A stretch of 34,732 bases of DNA, from assembly GCA_045598345.1 (NCBI GenBank), contig JAZLLX010000083.1:1-34732 (forward strand), given 5' to 3'. Below, piece after piece: positions 7,883 through 15,691 of the stretch. Positions within the stretch are counted from its first letter, which is position 1. Each line of letters starts with the position of its first letter. This DNA comes from Phascolarctobacterium_B sp045598345. Its GTDB lineage: Bacteria > Bacillota > Negativicutes > Acidaminococcales > Acidaminococcaceae. Made by a program: the position numbers and the translations under genes. The notes beneath the pieces were generated by a model. It had not been told where the DNA came from. It saw nothing but the letters and a program-made list of their open reading frames with translations, and made no database searches.

Positions 7883-8540
7883 TACTGCCACCAAAGTGTG
7901 CAGTGTGGCACTGACTTTGGACGGTAGGGTCTTGGCGGAACAGAATAGCACGGAGGGCATTGCCCATTCCCGGCGGTTGTTGCCGGAAATTGATATGCTG
8001 CTGAAAACGGCGAAGGTGGCAAAAGCGGACCTTGATATGGTGGCGGTGAGCATGGGCCCCGGCTCATTCACGGGGCTGCGGATTGGCTTGGCGACTGCGG
8101 AGGCCATTGCCTATGCCCAAAAGAAATTTTTGCACGGGGTGGACACCTTACAGGCGCTGGCGTTTAACCTTCAGAATGAAGACAGAATAATCAGTCCTTT
8201 GATTGATGCCCAAAAGGGCAATTTTTATCAGGCGTTATACCAATGGCAGGATGGCAAATTAGTTTCTCTTGCCCCCGCAGCCATTGTCAATGAAGAACAG
8301 GCGTGGGCAAGAATTGGGGACAGACCCTGTGTGGTGACGGGGGAATGTGCCAAGATTACCGCTTTGCCAAGCAATGTGGCGGTGGCGGACGAGGGTGTGC
8401 GGATGCCTTTGGCAAAATCCTTGTGTGCCATTGCGGAGCGGGAGTTTGACAAAGAACGGGATAAAATAATTTTTGGCTTGGAACCCTATTATATCCGGCG
8501 TTCGGAAGCGGAGGAACTGTGGGAACAAAGGCACCGTTAA
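7863..8540 (+). CDS. tsaB: tRNA threonylcarbamoyladenosine biosynthesis protein TsaB
   Basis: TsaB is the scaffold partner of TsaD in t6A formation. It has the ASKHA-fold N-terminus GIDTATKVCSVAL (residues 4-16), AHSRRLLPEI and MGPGSFTGLRIGLATA, all diagnostic of TsaB; its 225 residues are the usual length. It overlaps tsaE by 20 bases and rimI by 22 bases. The start is fixed by the family N-terminus (LILGIDTAT). Confidence 0.95.
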   Translation: MLILGIDTATKVCSVALTLDGRVLAEQNSTEGIAHSRRLLPEIDMLLKTAKVAKADLDMVAVSMGPGSFTGLRIGLATAEAIAYAQKKFLHGVDTLQALAFNLQNEDRIISPLIDAQKGNFYQALYQWQDGKLVSLAPAAIVNEEQAWARIGDRPCVVTGECAKITALPSNVAVADEGVRMPLAKSLCAIAEREFDKERDKIIFGLEPYYIRRSEAEELWEQRHR

Positions 8541-8965
8541 TTCGGGCATTGCGGACGGATGACTTGCCGGCATTGGCGGCATTGGAACAGGAATGTTTCG
8601 CTGATGCCTGGAATTTGGCAATGCTTACTCCAGAAACAGAAAACAAATTTGCGGATTATTTGGTCTTGCAGATTGGCGATAAAGTTGTGGGCTATGCGGG
8701 TGTGTGGCTGGTGGCAGGCGAAGCGGAAATTCATCGGGTGGCAGTTGCCAAAGAATTTCGCAGTTGCGGTTATGGTAAATTATTAACTGACACATTAGTC
8801 AAACAATGCTTTACTAAAGGGGCAACACAGGTCAGTTTGGAAGTGCGAGAGGACAATGTGCCGGCACTCGCCACATATTTGTCAGTAGGTTTTCAAAAAA
8901 TAGGCGTCCGCAAGAATTACTACGGACAGGGGAAGGATGGAATTTTGATGTTAGTTAAAAGATAA
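8519..8965 (+). CDS. rimI: ribosomal-protein-alanine N-acetyltransferase RimI
   Basis: This is a GNAT acetyltransferase; relatives acetylate the N-terminal alanine of ribosomal protein S18 and sometimes other proteins. The acetyl-CoA-binding motif A is visible as HRVAVAKEFRSCGYGKLL, followed by the usual VREDNVPALATYLSVGFQKIG helix-strand end. The length is 148 residues. It starts with GTG at 8519, six bases after a GAGGAA ribosome-binding site lying inside tsaB. In most Firmicutes tsaD follows directly; here repeats and a Fic gene intervene. Confidence 0.93.
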   Translation: MGTKAPLIRALRTDDLPALAALEQECFADAWNLAMLTPETENKFADYLVLQIGDKVVGYAGVWLVAGEAEIHRVAVAKEFRSCGYGKLLTDTLVKQCFTKGATQVSLEVREDNVPALATYLSVGFQKIGVRKNYYGQGKDGILMLVKR

Positions 8966-9460
8966 AAGCTTAAAGCTTAAAGTTGTGGTAAAATGTTCCT
9001 GTGATTATATAATTAGGTTTCGGGTGTGTGGGGTTATGCGAACCATCGTCCGCCACTAAAGGGGCAAAAGCAAATGAAAAGTTAAAAATGAAAAATGAAA
9101 AATTATGGTAATATGTTCCGTTGATTATAATTGGGAATTTTCGGCAAAGCCGAAAATTGACCATAATTTATAATTTTTAACTTATAATTTTTAATTTTTT
9201 TATTGGTGGTGGGGTGAGCAATTACGCTGTCGCTAATGAAAAGATAAAAACTTAAAACTTAAAGTTTATGAATGCTTCGCATAATGCAAAAACACCCGTC
9301 TGCCCCGTTGTTCCTGTGGGCAGCCACCCTCTTCAAAAAGAGGGAAAACAAGTTCGCATTCAGAGGATTATCCCTGAATCCTGATTCCTGTATCCTTTGC
9401 CCTTATTTTAATCAACGGAACATATTACCATCATTCTACATTCTTAATTCATAATTCTTA
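8966..9460. repeat. composite hairpin-repeat element with a nested second element
   Basis: Left end GGTAAAATGTTCC (8987-8999) and right end GGAACATATTACC (9417-9429) enclose a reverse unit interrupted after CTAAAGGGGC. The interruption holds another left end GGTAATATGTTCC (9107-9119) and a hairpin AATTTTCGGC/GCCGAAAATT (9136-9158). A forward unit with hairpin CTGCCC/GGGCAG (9300-9323) follows. Confidence 0.8.
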
Positions 9461-9577
9461 GTTAGTTATCAATCCTCAGTCACCTACCAAAAAAACTTAA
9501 CCAGCCCCTTCACCAAGGGGCCATACCATAATTATTCATTATCAAAAATGTTCTTGTGATTGACAAAGGGGAAAATA

Positions 9578-10651
9578 ATGTCTAAAGTAAAAAATTGGCA
9601 ACTGGATTTAAGTGAATATATTCGTGAAGGGGAGCCGGACAGAGTCGGAAAAAGTGTTGCTTGGCAGACCGCAATAGGTTTGCAGGATGTGGACGGCTTG
9701 ACTACTTCTGACTATTTGCTCAGCACAGCGAAAGAGCATATTGAAGGCCGTATAAATATGATGATGGTCAAGGAAAGGATAGAAACCTACTATAATGAAA
9801 ACAAGGAACATAGCAAGGATACCTCCACCCATGAAGCAGATACTGTTTCAGCACGGATTACAGAACTCTTAAGCGAAAAAAGTTTTACCTTTTCCCCAGC
9901 AGAATTGCAAAATATTCATAAACGGCTGTTTACCGGTGTTTTCAGTCATGCGGGGGAATGGCGAACTTACAATATAACAAAGAAAGAATGGGTGTTGAAA
10001 GGAAACACAGTTTTGTACGGCTCTGCCGCCAGTATTTATGACACATTGGTTTTTGATTTTTCAGAAGAAAAAAAATTTGAATATAACGGACTATCCGTAC
10101 CTGAAGCAGTAAAACATATTGCCAAGTTCACTGCCGGTATATGGCAAATTCATCCCTTTGCAGAGGGAAATACACGGACGGTGGCGGTGTTTTTGATTAA
10201 GTATTTGAAAAACTTTGGCTTCAAAGTCAATAATGACGTATTTGCCGAAAACGCATGGTATTTCCGTAATGCTTTGGTACGGGCGAATTATAATGATTTG
10301 CAAAATAAAATTAGTGCGACACTATTATTTTTAGAACTCTTTTTTGAAAATCTGTTGACAGGTGCAAAACACGAACTAAAGAACCGATATATGCATTTAG
10401 ATTTTCAAAGTGCAAAATCTGACGCTTCAAAGGGCAAAAATTGCACTTTGAATTGCACTTTGGAAGAATTGGCGGTTATACAGTGTGTTAAAAATAATCC
10501 CAAAATCACACAGAGAAACATTGCAGCGGAAATTGGCAAATCAGAAAGGACTGTTAAAAATATTATGTCGGCATTGCAAGAAAAAGGATATTTGGAGCGG
10601 AAGAATGGCAAGCGAAACGGATATTGGGAGATTAGGGAAAATAATGCGTAA
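9578..10651 (+). CDS. Fic domain protein with C-terminal winged helix
   Basis: Fic enzymes transfer AMP or another nucleotide-derived group onto Ser/Thr/Tyr of target proteins. The 357-residue product carries the catalytic motif HPFAEGNTR at residues 192-200 with the active-site His intact; GNTR replaces the more common GNGR. Upstream, KEHIEG (about 52-57) resembles the inhibitory-helix region but lacks the Ser/Thr of the canonical (S/T)xxxE(G/N) motif. Residues about 295-350 form a winged helix-turn-helix (TQRNIAAEIGKSERTVKNI), suggesting DNA binding or autoregulation. The ATG at 9578 is chosen because AAAGGGG precedes it. The gene is flanked by repeats and separates rimI from tsaD, so it is probably an acquired gene. 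Confidence 0.9.
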   Translation: MSKVKNWQLDLSEYIREGEPDRVGKSVAWQTAIGLQDVDGLTTSDYLLSTAKEHIEGRINMMMVKERIETYYNENKEHSKDTSTHEADTVSARITELLSEKSFTFSPAELQNIHKRLFTGVFSHAGEWRTYNITKKEWVLKGNTVLYGSAASIYDTLVFDFSEEKKFEYNGLSVPEAVKHIAKFTAGIWQIHPFAEGNTRTVAVFLIKYLKNFGFKVNNDVFAENAWYFRNALVRANYNDLQNKISATLLFLELFFENLLTGAKHELKNRYMHLDFQSAKSDASKGKNCTLNCTLEELAVIQCVKNNPKITQRNIAAEIGKSERTVKNIMSALQEKGYLERKNGKRNGYWEIRENNA

Positions 10652-10659
10652 TTGAAAAA

Positions 10660-11230
10660 TAAGGGTAAAGGAATTAGGGAAAGTTGGCATAGTGCGAAAG
10701 TAACCCTCTCCCCGGGGAGAGGGAATTAAAGGGTGTGGGGAAAAGTACGATAAGAACAAATGTCAAAGAACAAAGAATAAAGAACAAATGTGGTAAGATG
10801 TTCCTGTGATTATATAATTAGATTTCAGGTGTGAGAAGTTATGCGAACCCTCGTCCGCCACTAAAGGGGCGGGGGACCGTCTAAAGGAACATAGAAGGAC
10901 GGTGGTGGGGTGAGCAATTAGGTAGATACTTTATCTTGGAATAAATGACAAAGAATAAAGAGCAAAGAACAAATATGGTAAAAAGTTCCTGTGATTAGAG
11001 CAATAGTTAGTATTATGTTAAGTTTGGTTCTTCAGTCGCAGAGAGCGACCCACCCCGTCTTGCCCTTGTGTTCCTATAGGCAATCCACCCCGCCCACGCC
11101 TGGGCGGGAAAAAAATTCGCATTAAGCGGACTATCCCTGAATCCTGATTCCTGTATCCTTTGCCCTTATTTTAATCAACGGAACATATTACCATAGTTTT
11201 AAGTTTTAAGAATTAAGTTTTTAATTTCTT
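10660..11230. repeat. composite hairpin-repeat element
   Basis: Between fic and tsaD lie left ends GGTAAGATGTTCC (10792-10804) and GGTAAAAAGTTCC (10977-10989), a reverse unit with hairpin CCGTC/GACGG (10877-10902), a forward unit with hairpin TTGCC/GGCAA (11060-11083), and the right end GGAACATATTACC (11180-11192). Tracts of AAAGAACAAAG-like words precede each left end. Confidence 0.8.
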
Positions 11231-11236
11231 CAAGTT

Positions 11237-12250
11237 ATGAAAAAAGACATTTACATTCTTGGAATTGAATCAAGTTGTGATGAGACGGCGGCGGCGGTGG
11301 TGAAGAACGGCAGGGAAGTGTTGAGCAATATCATTTCCAGCCAGATTGTCATCCACCGCAAATTCGGCGGGGTTGTGCCGGAGATTGCCAGCCGCAAACA
11401 CATTGAAAACATTATGCCCGTCATTGACAAAGCGTTGGCAAAAGCCAACCTCGCTTTGGAAGATATTGATGCGGTGGCGGTTACCTATGGCCCCGGACTG
11501 GTGGGGGCGTTGCTGGTGGGGCTCAGTGCGGCGAAGGCGTTGGCGTGGGCGTTGGACAACCCCCTGATTGGTGTCAATCATTTGGAAGGGCATATCTTTG
11601 CCAACTTTTTGAATGACAAAAATTTGGAGCCGCCCTTTATGGCACTGGTGGTCAGCGGCGGACACACCGCCCTGTTGCAGGTGAAGGGCTATAATGAATT
11701 TGAACTTTTGGGACAGAGCCGTGACGATGCGGCAGGTGAGGCCTTTGACAAGATTGCCAGAGTGATGGGCAGACCCTATCCCGGCGGGCCGGAGATAGAA
11801 AAATTGGCGGAAACTGGCAGGGCGGATGCCATCCATTTTCCAACTGCCAAACTGGACAATCCCTATGAATTCAGTTTTAGCGGCTTGAAATCCGCCGTGC
11901 TTAACTATTTGCACAACGAGGAGCAGGGCGGGCGGGAAGTCAATTACAATGATGTGGCGGCATCTTTCCAAAATGCGGTGGTTAATGCCCTTTGCGAAAG
12001 GGCGGTTTATGCCATGCAAAAAAGCGGTTTGAAAAACATTGTGCTGGCGGGCGGGGTTTCGGCGAACAAAGTTTTGCAGAACCGTTTGGCGGCGGCAATG
12101 GAAAAGATTGGCTGCCGCTTGGTACACCCCACACCAATTTTGTGTACGGACAATGCGGTGATGATTGCCTGTCGGGGGCATTTTATGTATCAGGCAGGGC
12201 TGCTCAGCCCGTTGGACCTGAATGCCCAACCAAGTTTGAAGTTGGAATGA
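11237..12250 (+). CDS. tsaD: tRNA N6-adenosine threonylcarbamoyltransferase TsaD
   Basis: TsaD transfers the threonylcarbamoyl group from threonylcarbamoyl-AMP to A37 of tRNAs. Family motifs are GIESSCDETAAAVV near residue 9, the metal-binding HLEGH (His115, His119), VSGGHT, GEAFDKIARVMG and the C-terminal CTDNAVMIA. The 337-residue length is standard. The start is set by the family N-terminus; I see no good Shine-Dalgarno site in the AT-rich sequence just upstream, which is the edge of a repeat. It is separated from tsaE-tsaB-rimI by the Fic gene and two repeat blocks, so it is probably transcribed separately. Confidence 0.96.
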   Translation: MKKDIYILGIESSCDETAAAVVKNGREVLSNIISSQIVIHRKFGGVVPEIASRKHIENIMPVIDKALAKANLALEDIDAVAVTYGPGLVGALLVGLSAAKALAWALDNPLIGVNHLEGHIFANFLNDKNLEPPFMALVVSGGHTALLQVKGYNEFELLGQSRDDAAGEAFDKIARVMGRPYPGGPEIEKLAETGRADAIHFPTAKLDNPYEFSFSGLKSAVLNYLHNEEQGGREVNYNDVAASFQNAVVNALCERAVYAMQKSGLKNIVLAGGVSANKVLQNRLAAAMEKIGCRLVHPTPILCTDNAVMIACRGHFMYQAGLLSPLDLNAQPSLKLE

Positions 12251-13086
12251 ATGTCAAAGAACAAAGAGCAAAGAACAAATATGGTAGGATGTTCCTGTGA
12301 TTAGATTTTGGGTTTCGGGTGTGCGGGGTTATGCGAACCCTCGTCCGCCACTAAAGGGGCGGGGGACCGTCTAAAGGAACATAGAAGGACGGTGGTGGGG
12401 TGAGCAATTACGCTGTCGCTAATGAAAAGATAAAAACTTAAAGCTTAAAGTTATGGAAAAATGTTCCTGTGATTAGAGCAGGGAAGTTGGAATAGTGCGG
12501 ACTTTTTCCCTCTTTCCTAAAGAGGGGGGACCGCTTGCGGGGGGAGTTTTTGTATTATAACGAAAACTTCAAATAGATTATAAAATACGAGAGAAGTGAA
12601 AAACAGTTTATGAATGCTTCGCATAAACAAAAACACCCGTCTGCCCCTGTGTTCCGAACCCCCTTCGCCACTTCGTGGCCCTCTTCCCCCTCTTGGGGGA
12701 CGCAAGGGCAGCCACCCTCTTCAAAAAGAGGGAAAAAAAGTTCGCATTCAGCGGAAGTTTTCTGCGTAATCCGCACCCCAGTCGCAACCACGTTCCTAAA
12801 AGCGACAGCCCCCGCAAAGGCGAGGGCTATTGTAATTAAAAGTTATAAGTTTCGGTAAAATGTTCCCGTGATTATAATATCAGTTAGCAGTGTGTTTAGT
12901 TTTAGTTCTTCAGTCATAGAGAGCGACCCACCCCGTCTTGCCCTTCTGTGTTCCTATAGGCAATCCACCCCACGCCTGGGCGGGAAAAAAGTTCGCATAA
13001 TTCGGACTTCCCCTGAATCCTGATTCCTGTATCCTTTGCCCTTATTATAATTACAGGAACATATCACCACAATTATTCATTACTAA
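12251..13086. repeat. large composite hairpin-repeat block (several nested elements)
   Basis: This 836-base gap contains no supported gene. It has three left ends (12283-12295, 12455-12467 and 12854-12866) and a right end GGAACATATCACC (13056-13068). Hairpins are CCGTC/GACGG (12367-12392), CTGCCC/GGGCAG with an enlarged loop (12641-12711), GTCGC/GCGAC (12781-12806) and TTGCC/GGCAA (12938-12963). It ends in TTACTAATTACTCATTAC-type words that are the reverse complement of tracts seen before other left ends. Confidence 0.8.
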
Positions 13087-13674
13087 TTACTCATTACTAA
13101 TTGTAAAAAACCCCAAGTTGTGACAATTCTTCACAACCAGGTTGTGCATATATTCTTCCAGCCATTTGGGTTTCAGGTAGTTGTCGGGTAGGACGGCAAG
13201 GCAGAAAGCGTTGGGGTCGTTTCGGGGAATTTCCCCATGCTCTTTAATAATCTTTCGTCCAACGTAGCGTGCCATTTGAATAACAGCGGCGGCTTCATCG
13301 TAAGGGTCGGATGTCGCCAGTTCCAAGGTCTGCACCAAAGCGGTGTAGGCCTTTTTCAATTTTTTGGTGGCACGGGTGCTTTCGGCAGGAGTGGGACGAA
13401 GGGCGGCAATGTCCTGTTGCAAATCCAAATTGCCCTCGCCGTAAAGTTCCATACGGAAGGCACTTAATTTTTCTTTGGCATTGCGATAATCTTTTTCCGT
13501 CCAATTCTTTGGCAGGGCAATCATGGCATCAATGGATGCTTTAACTTCTCTGGGCGAACGGGAACTATGTTCCAATTTTTTCAATTCCCATTCACGGAAG
13601 AGTTTATTGCCCGCATCAATCAATTTCTTTTTCAGACGATAACGCTGACACCTTTCGGTGTTATTAAAATTCAT
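13087..13674 (-). CDS. protein of unknown function, 195 residues
   Basis: I recognise no family. The product is rich in Lys, Arg, Glu and Ala, and appears mostly helical and soluble, with no signal peptide or membrane segment. The N-terminus (NNTERCQRYRLKKKLIDAG) is strongly basic. The ATG at 13674 is preferred because AAAGGA lies about 9 bases upstream. Upstream of it sits an 11-bp perfect inverted repeat (13715-13745), a candidate operator. It borders the AT-rich island, and its base composition is more like the core genes than the island genes. Confidence 0.7.
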   Translation of the reverse strand: MNFNNTERCQRYRLKKKLIDAGNKLFREWELKKLEHSSRSPREVKASIDAMIALPKNWTEKDYRNAKEKLSAFRMELYGEGNLDLQQDIAALRPTPAESTRATKKLKKAYTALVQTLELATSDPYDEAAAVIQMARYVGRKIIKEHGEIPRNDPNAFCLAVLPDNYLKPKWLEEYMHNLVVKNCHNLGFFTISNE

Positions 13675-13714
13675 TAGAAAAAATCCTTTCATTTCACAAA
13701 AACATAAATTTTTA

Positions 13715-13745
13715 ATGTCAACATAAATATAAAATATGTTGACAT
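13715..13745. promoter_or_regulatory. perfect inverted repeat, candidate operator
   Basis: ATGTCAACATA (13715-13725) and TATGTTGACAT (13735-13745) are perfect inverted repeats with a 9-base AT spacer, lying 41 bases before the start of the minus-strand gene. Each arm contains TTGACA, a possible -35 on either strand. There is no T tract, so it looks like a repressor site and not a terminator. Confidence 0.6.
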
Positions 13746-13799
13746 CAAAAATTTATTATATCACGATTTTTTCATTTTTGGAAGAAGGAATTTTTTTGA

Positions 13800-13998
13800 A
13801 ATGAAAGTGCCTGTTGAAATTCACAATTCATAATTCACAATGCACAATTTAATTAAGAATTAAGAATGCAGAATTAAGAATGATGGTAAAGTGTTCCTAT
13901 GATTATAGTCGGGAATTTTCGCAAAGCGAAAATTGTCCATAATTATTCATTACTTATTATTAATTATTCATTATAAAAAATGTTCCTGTGATTAAACA
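13800..13998. repeat. truncated repeat element at the island edge
   Basis: Short-word tracts (AATTCACAATTC and AATTAAGAAT types) lead to a left end GGTAAAGTGTTCC (13885-13897). A hairpin AATTTTCGC/GCGAAAATT (13914-13934) follows, one base pair shorter than its counterpart at 9136-9158. Another ATGTTCCTGTGATT lies near 13980. No right end is seen. Confidence 0.7.
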
Positions 13999-14006
13999 TT
14001 TTTTTA

Positions 14007-14036
14007 TTGTTTATTGATTGTGTCTTATGGTATAAT
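14007..14036 (+). promoter_or_regulatory. candidate promoter upstream of the KilA-N gene
   Basis: TTGTTT (-35) and a perfect TATAAT (-10, 14031-14036) are 18 bases apart. The -10 lies inside a near-palindrome TGGTATAATACCA. A second dyad TTTTCCA/TGGAAAA (14060-14082) follows at the expected start of the transcript. Confidence 0.5.
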
Positions 14037-14056
14037 ACCAATAAATATATGCTTGA

Positions 14057-14170
14057 ACATTTTCCAGACAGTGTTTGGAAAATCTGTGTTTTTGGGATGA
14101 TGGGACAATGAAGTTGCGTAATGAATGTTTAGATAAAGTTATAAGACAACTTGAGATGAGGTCAAAATGA
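14057..14170 (+). pseudogene. remnant of a Vsr/DUF559-like endonuclease C-terminus (copy 1)
   Basis: This 37-codon open frame after an in-frame stop reads ...ENLCFWDDGTMKLRNEC and continues LDKVIRQLE. It aligns with two further copies at 15020 and 15509 over the pattern FWDD-x(7-9)-C-x2-KV. The pattern GWxVLRFWDDEI is typical of the C-terminus of DUF559/Vsr-like endonucleases. Its TGA overlaps the KilA-N ATG (ATGA). This is the most degraded copy: the conserved GW is lost. Confidence 0.55.
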
Positions 14171-15024
14171 GAACAAAAAAATTAGATGTGCATAGCGTGT
14201 CGGTTGCGGTCATGTTAGATAAACAAGGGGATTATATTTCCTTAACTGATATGGCAAAAGCCAAGTCCGAAGCTTCCAGAGCGGCTGATGTTATTAAGAA
14301 CTGGCTCCGTTCACGCACTACATTGGAGTTTTTAGGAGCATGGGAATTGATGTATAATCCTGATTTTAAAGTGGTGGAATTCGACCACTTTAAACAAATG
14401 GCGGGGTTACACACATTTACTTTGAGCGTTAAAGAATGGATTGAAAAAACTAATGCCATTGGCATTAGGGTAACCGCTGGACGTTATGGTGGGACATATG
14501 CTCACAAGGATATTGCTTTTGAATTTGGTTCTGCCATTAATGCGGTTTTCAAACTCTATTTGATTAAAGAATATCAACGCTTGAAAGAGGCGGAAAATGA
14601 TACCTTAGAGATTGAGTGGAATGTTAAGCGTTTTCTGACAAAAAACAATTATGTTATTCATACGGATGCCATTAAGAATTACATTTTGCCTGTGAAAAAT
14701 ATAGAGCGGTCAAAAGAATGGTTGGTTTATGCCAATGAAGCGGATATTTTGAATGTGGCATTATTTGGTTGTACGGCAAAAGAATGGCGGGATAGCCATC
14801 CTAATGTGGAAACTAATGTTAATATGCGTGATTATGCCACCATTATTCAGTTGACAGTTTTGTCTAATTTAGAAACCCATAATGCAGATATGATTAAGAA
14901 TGGCGTGAGCAGGGAAGCACGGTTTGCCAAATTATCTGCCATTGCCAGTTATCAGTTAAGGGTCTTGACAGAAGCGGAAAACATTAAGGGATTGAATGAT
15001 AAGAATTTGAAAATATTAAAATGA
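14167..15024 (+). CDS. KilA-N domain protein
   Basis: Residues about 14-145 match the KilA-N domain found in phage and mobile-element proteins that bind DNA: GDYISLTDMAKAK, VIKNWLRSRTTLEFLGAWE, a YNPDFKVVEFD strand, and the conserved GRYGGTYAHKDIAFEFGS motif. The C-terminal half (about 145-285) is helical and not assigned. The 285-residue protein starts at an ATG that overlaps the stop of the preceding remnant. GAGATGAGG lies just upstream. The island context (AT-rich, nuclease remnants) suggests a phage or defence origin; a specific role cannot be stated. Confidence 0.88.
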   Translation: MRTKKLDVHSVSVAVMLDKQGDYISLTDMAKAKSEASRAADVIKNWLRSRTTLEFLGAWELMYNPDFKVVEFDHFKQMAGLHTFTLSVKEWIEKTNAIGIRVTAGRYGGTYAHKDIAFEFGSAINAVFKLYLIKEYQRLKEAENDTLEIEWNVKRFLTKNNYVIHTDAIKNYILPVKNIERSKEWLVYANEADILNVALFGCTAKEWRDSHPNVETNVNMRDYATIIQLTVLSNLETHNADMIKNGVSREARFAKLSAIASYQLRVLTEAENIKGLNDKNLKILK

Positions 15025-15148
15025 AGTGCTTATTACATTGCGTGATGCGGGTTGGAAAGTCCTTAGGTTTTGGGATGATGAGATAATGAGAAGTTTGGAT
15101 AAATGTAAAAATAAAGTTTTGGAGTGTGGGAAATGGATGGCGAATTGA
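15020..15148 (+). pseudogene. remnant of a Vsr/DUF559-like endonuclease C-terminus (copy 2)
   Basis: The open frame reads NEVLITLRDAGWKVLRFWDD followed by EIMRSLDKCKNKVLE. This is a good match to the last strand and helix of DUF559/Vsr-type endonucleases, without the N-terminal catalytic part. It begins at the end of the KilA-N gene and ends 16 bases inside the next gene. It is the best preserved of three copies. Confidence 0.65.
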
Positions 15149-15531
15149 ATAATTTTTATGCGAATGTTGCAGAGATTTTGCAAAATGCAAAAGGACAAGC
15201 CAAAACTGCGGTTAATCTTGCAATGGTTTACGCTTATTACAACATAGGCAGAATGATTGTTGAGGAGGAACAGAAGGGTGAAATACGGGTGGAATATGGC
15301 AAGTATGTTCTTCAAAATTTAGCAGAGTATTTGACCGGCAAATTTGGTAAAGAATATTCTAAAGATAATTTAGAACTTATGCGTAAGTTCTATCTTGTTT
15401 ATTCAAAAGATGCAATTGGGGAAACACTGTTTCCCCAATTGGGAAATGGAATGGTGAAGGGTGTTGAAAGAAAATTCTGTTTAAGTTGGTCTCATTATTT
15501 GAAATTAATGCGGATTACTAATGTGGCATAG
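15133..15531 (+). pseudogene. truncated DUF1016 (YhcG-like) gene, N-terminal domain only
   Basis: The frame encodes 132 residues that match the N-terminal domain of DUF1016/YhcG proteins: ARAVNLAMV-like helix (AKTAVNLAMVYAYYNIGRMI), YGKYVLQNLAEYLTGKFGKE, and the hallmark LSWSHYLKLMRI near the end. Intact family members continue for about 200 more residues into a PDDEXK-type nuclease domain, absent here. After LMRITNVA a stop occurs, and a different frame (15522-15605) reads ETVLPSKEELGKLL, which looks like the end of such a protein. An internal deletion with frame loss is the simplest reading. GGAG lies 8 bases before the ATG. Confidence 0.75.
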
Positions 15532-15691
15532 AGACGGTTTTGCCGTCAAAGGAAGAATTAGGGAAATTGTTGTCAGAGGATGGGAAAATAGTTGGGAAAT
15601 TTTAAGGTTTTGGGATGATGGGATAAAGAAGAGTTCAGGTGAATGTAAAAATAAAGTTTTGAAGTATATTGAAAGTGAGGGGGATAAATGA
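15509..15691 (+). pseudogene. remnant of a Vsr/DUF559-like endonuclease C-terminus (copy 3)
   Basis: This open frame ends RGWENSWEILRFWDDGIKKS, then SGECKNKVLKYIE, and its TGA overlaps the ATG of the HNH gene (ATGA). The last 35 residues align with copies 1 and 2. It overlaps, in another frame, the DUF1016 tail. Confidence 0.6.

Noticed and set aside
11270..12229. 319-codon frame antisense to tsaD
   Set aside because: It lies fully inside tsaD, with composition typical of the complement of a real gene and no ribosome-binding site.
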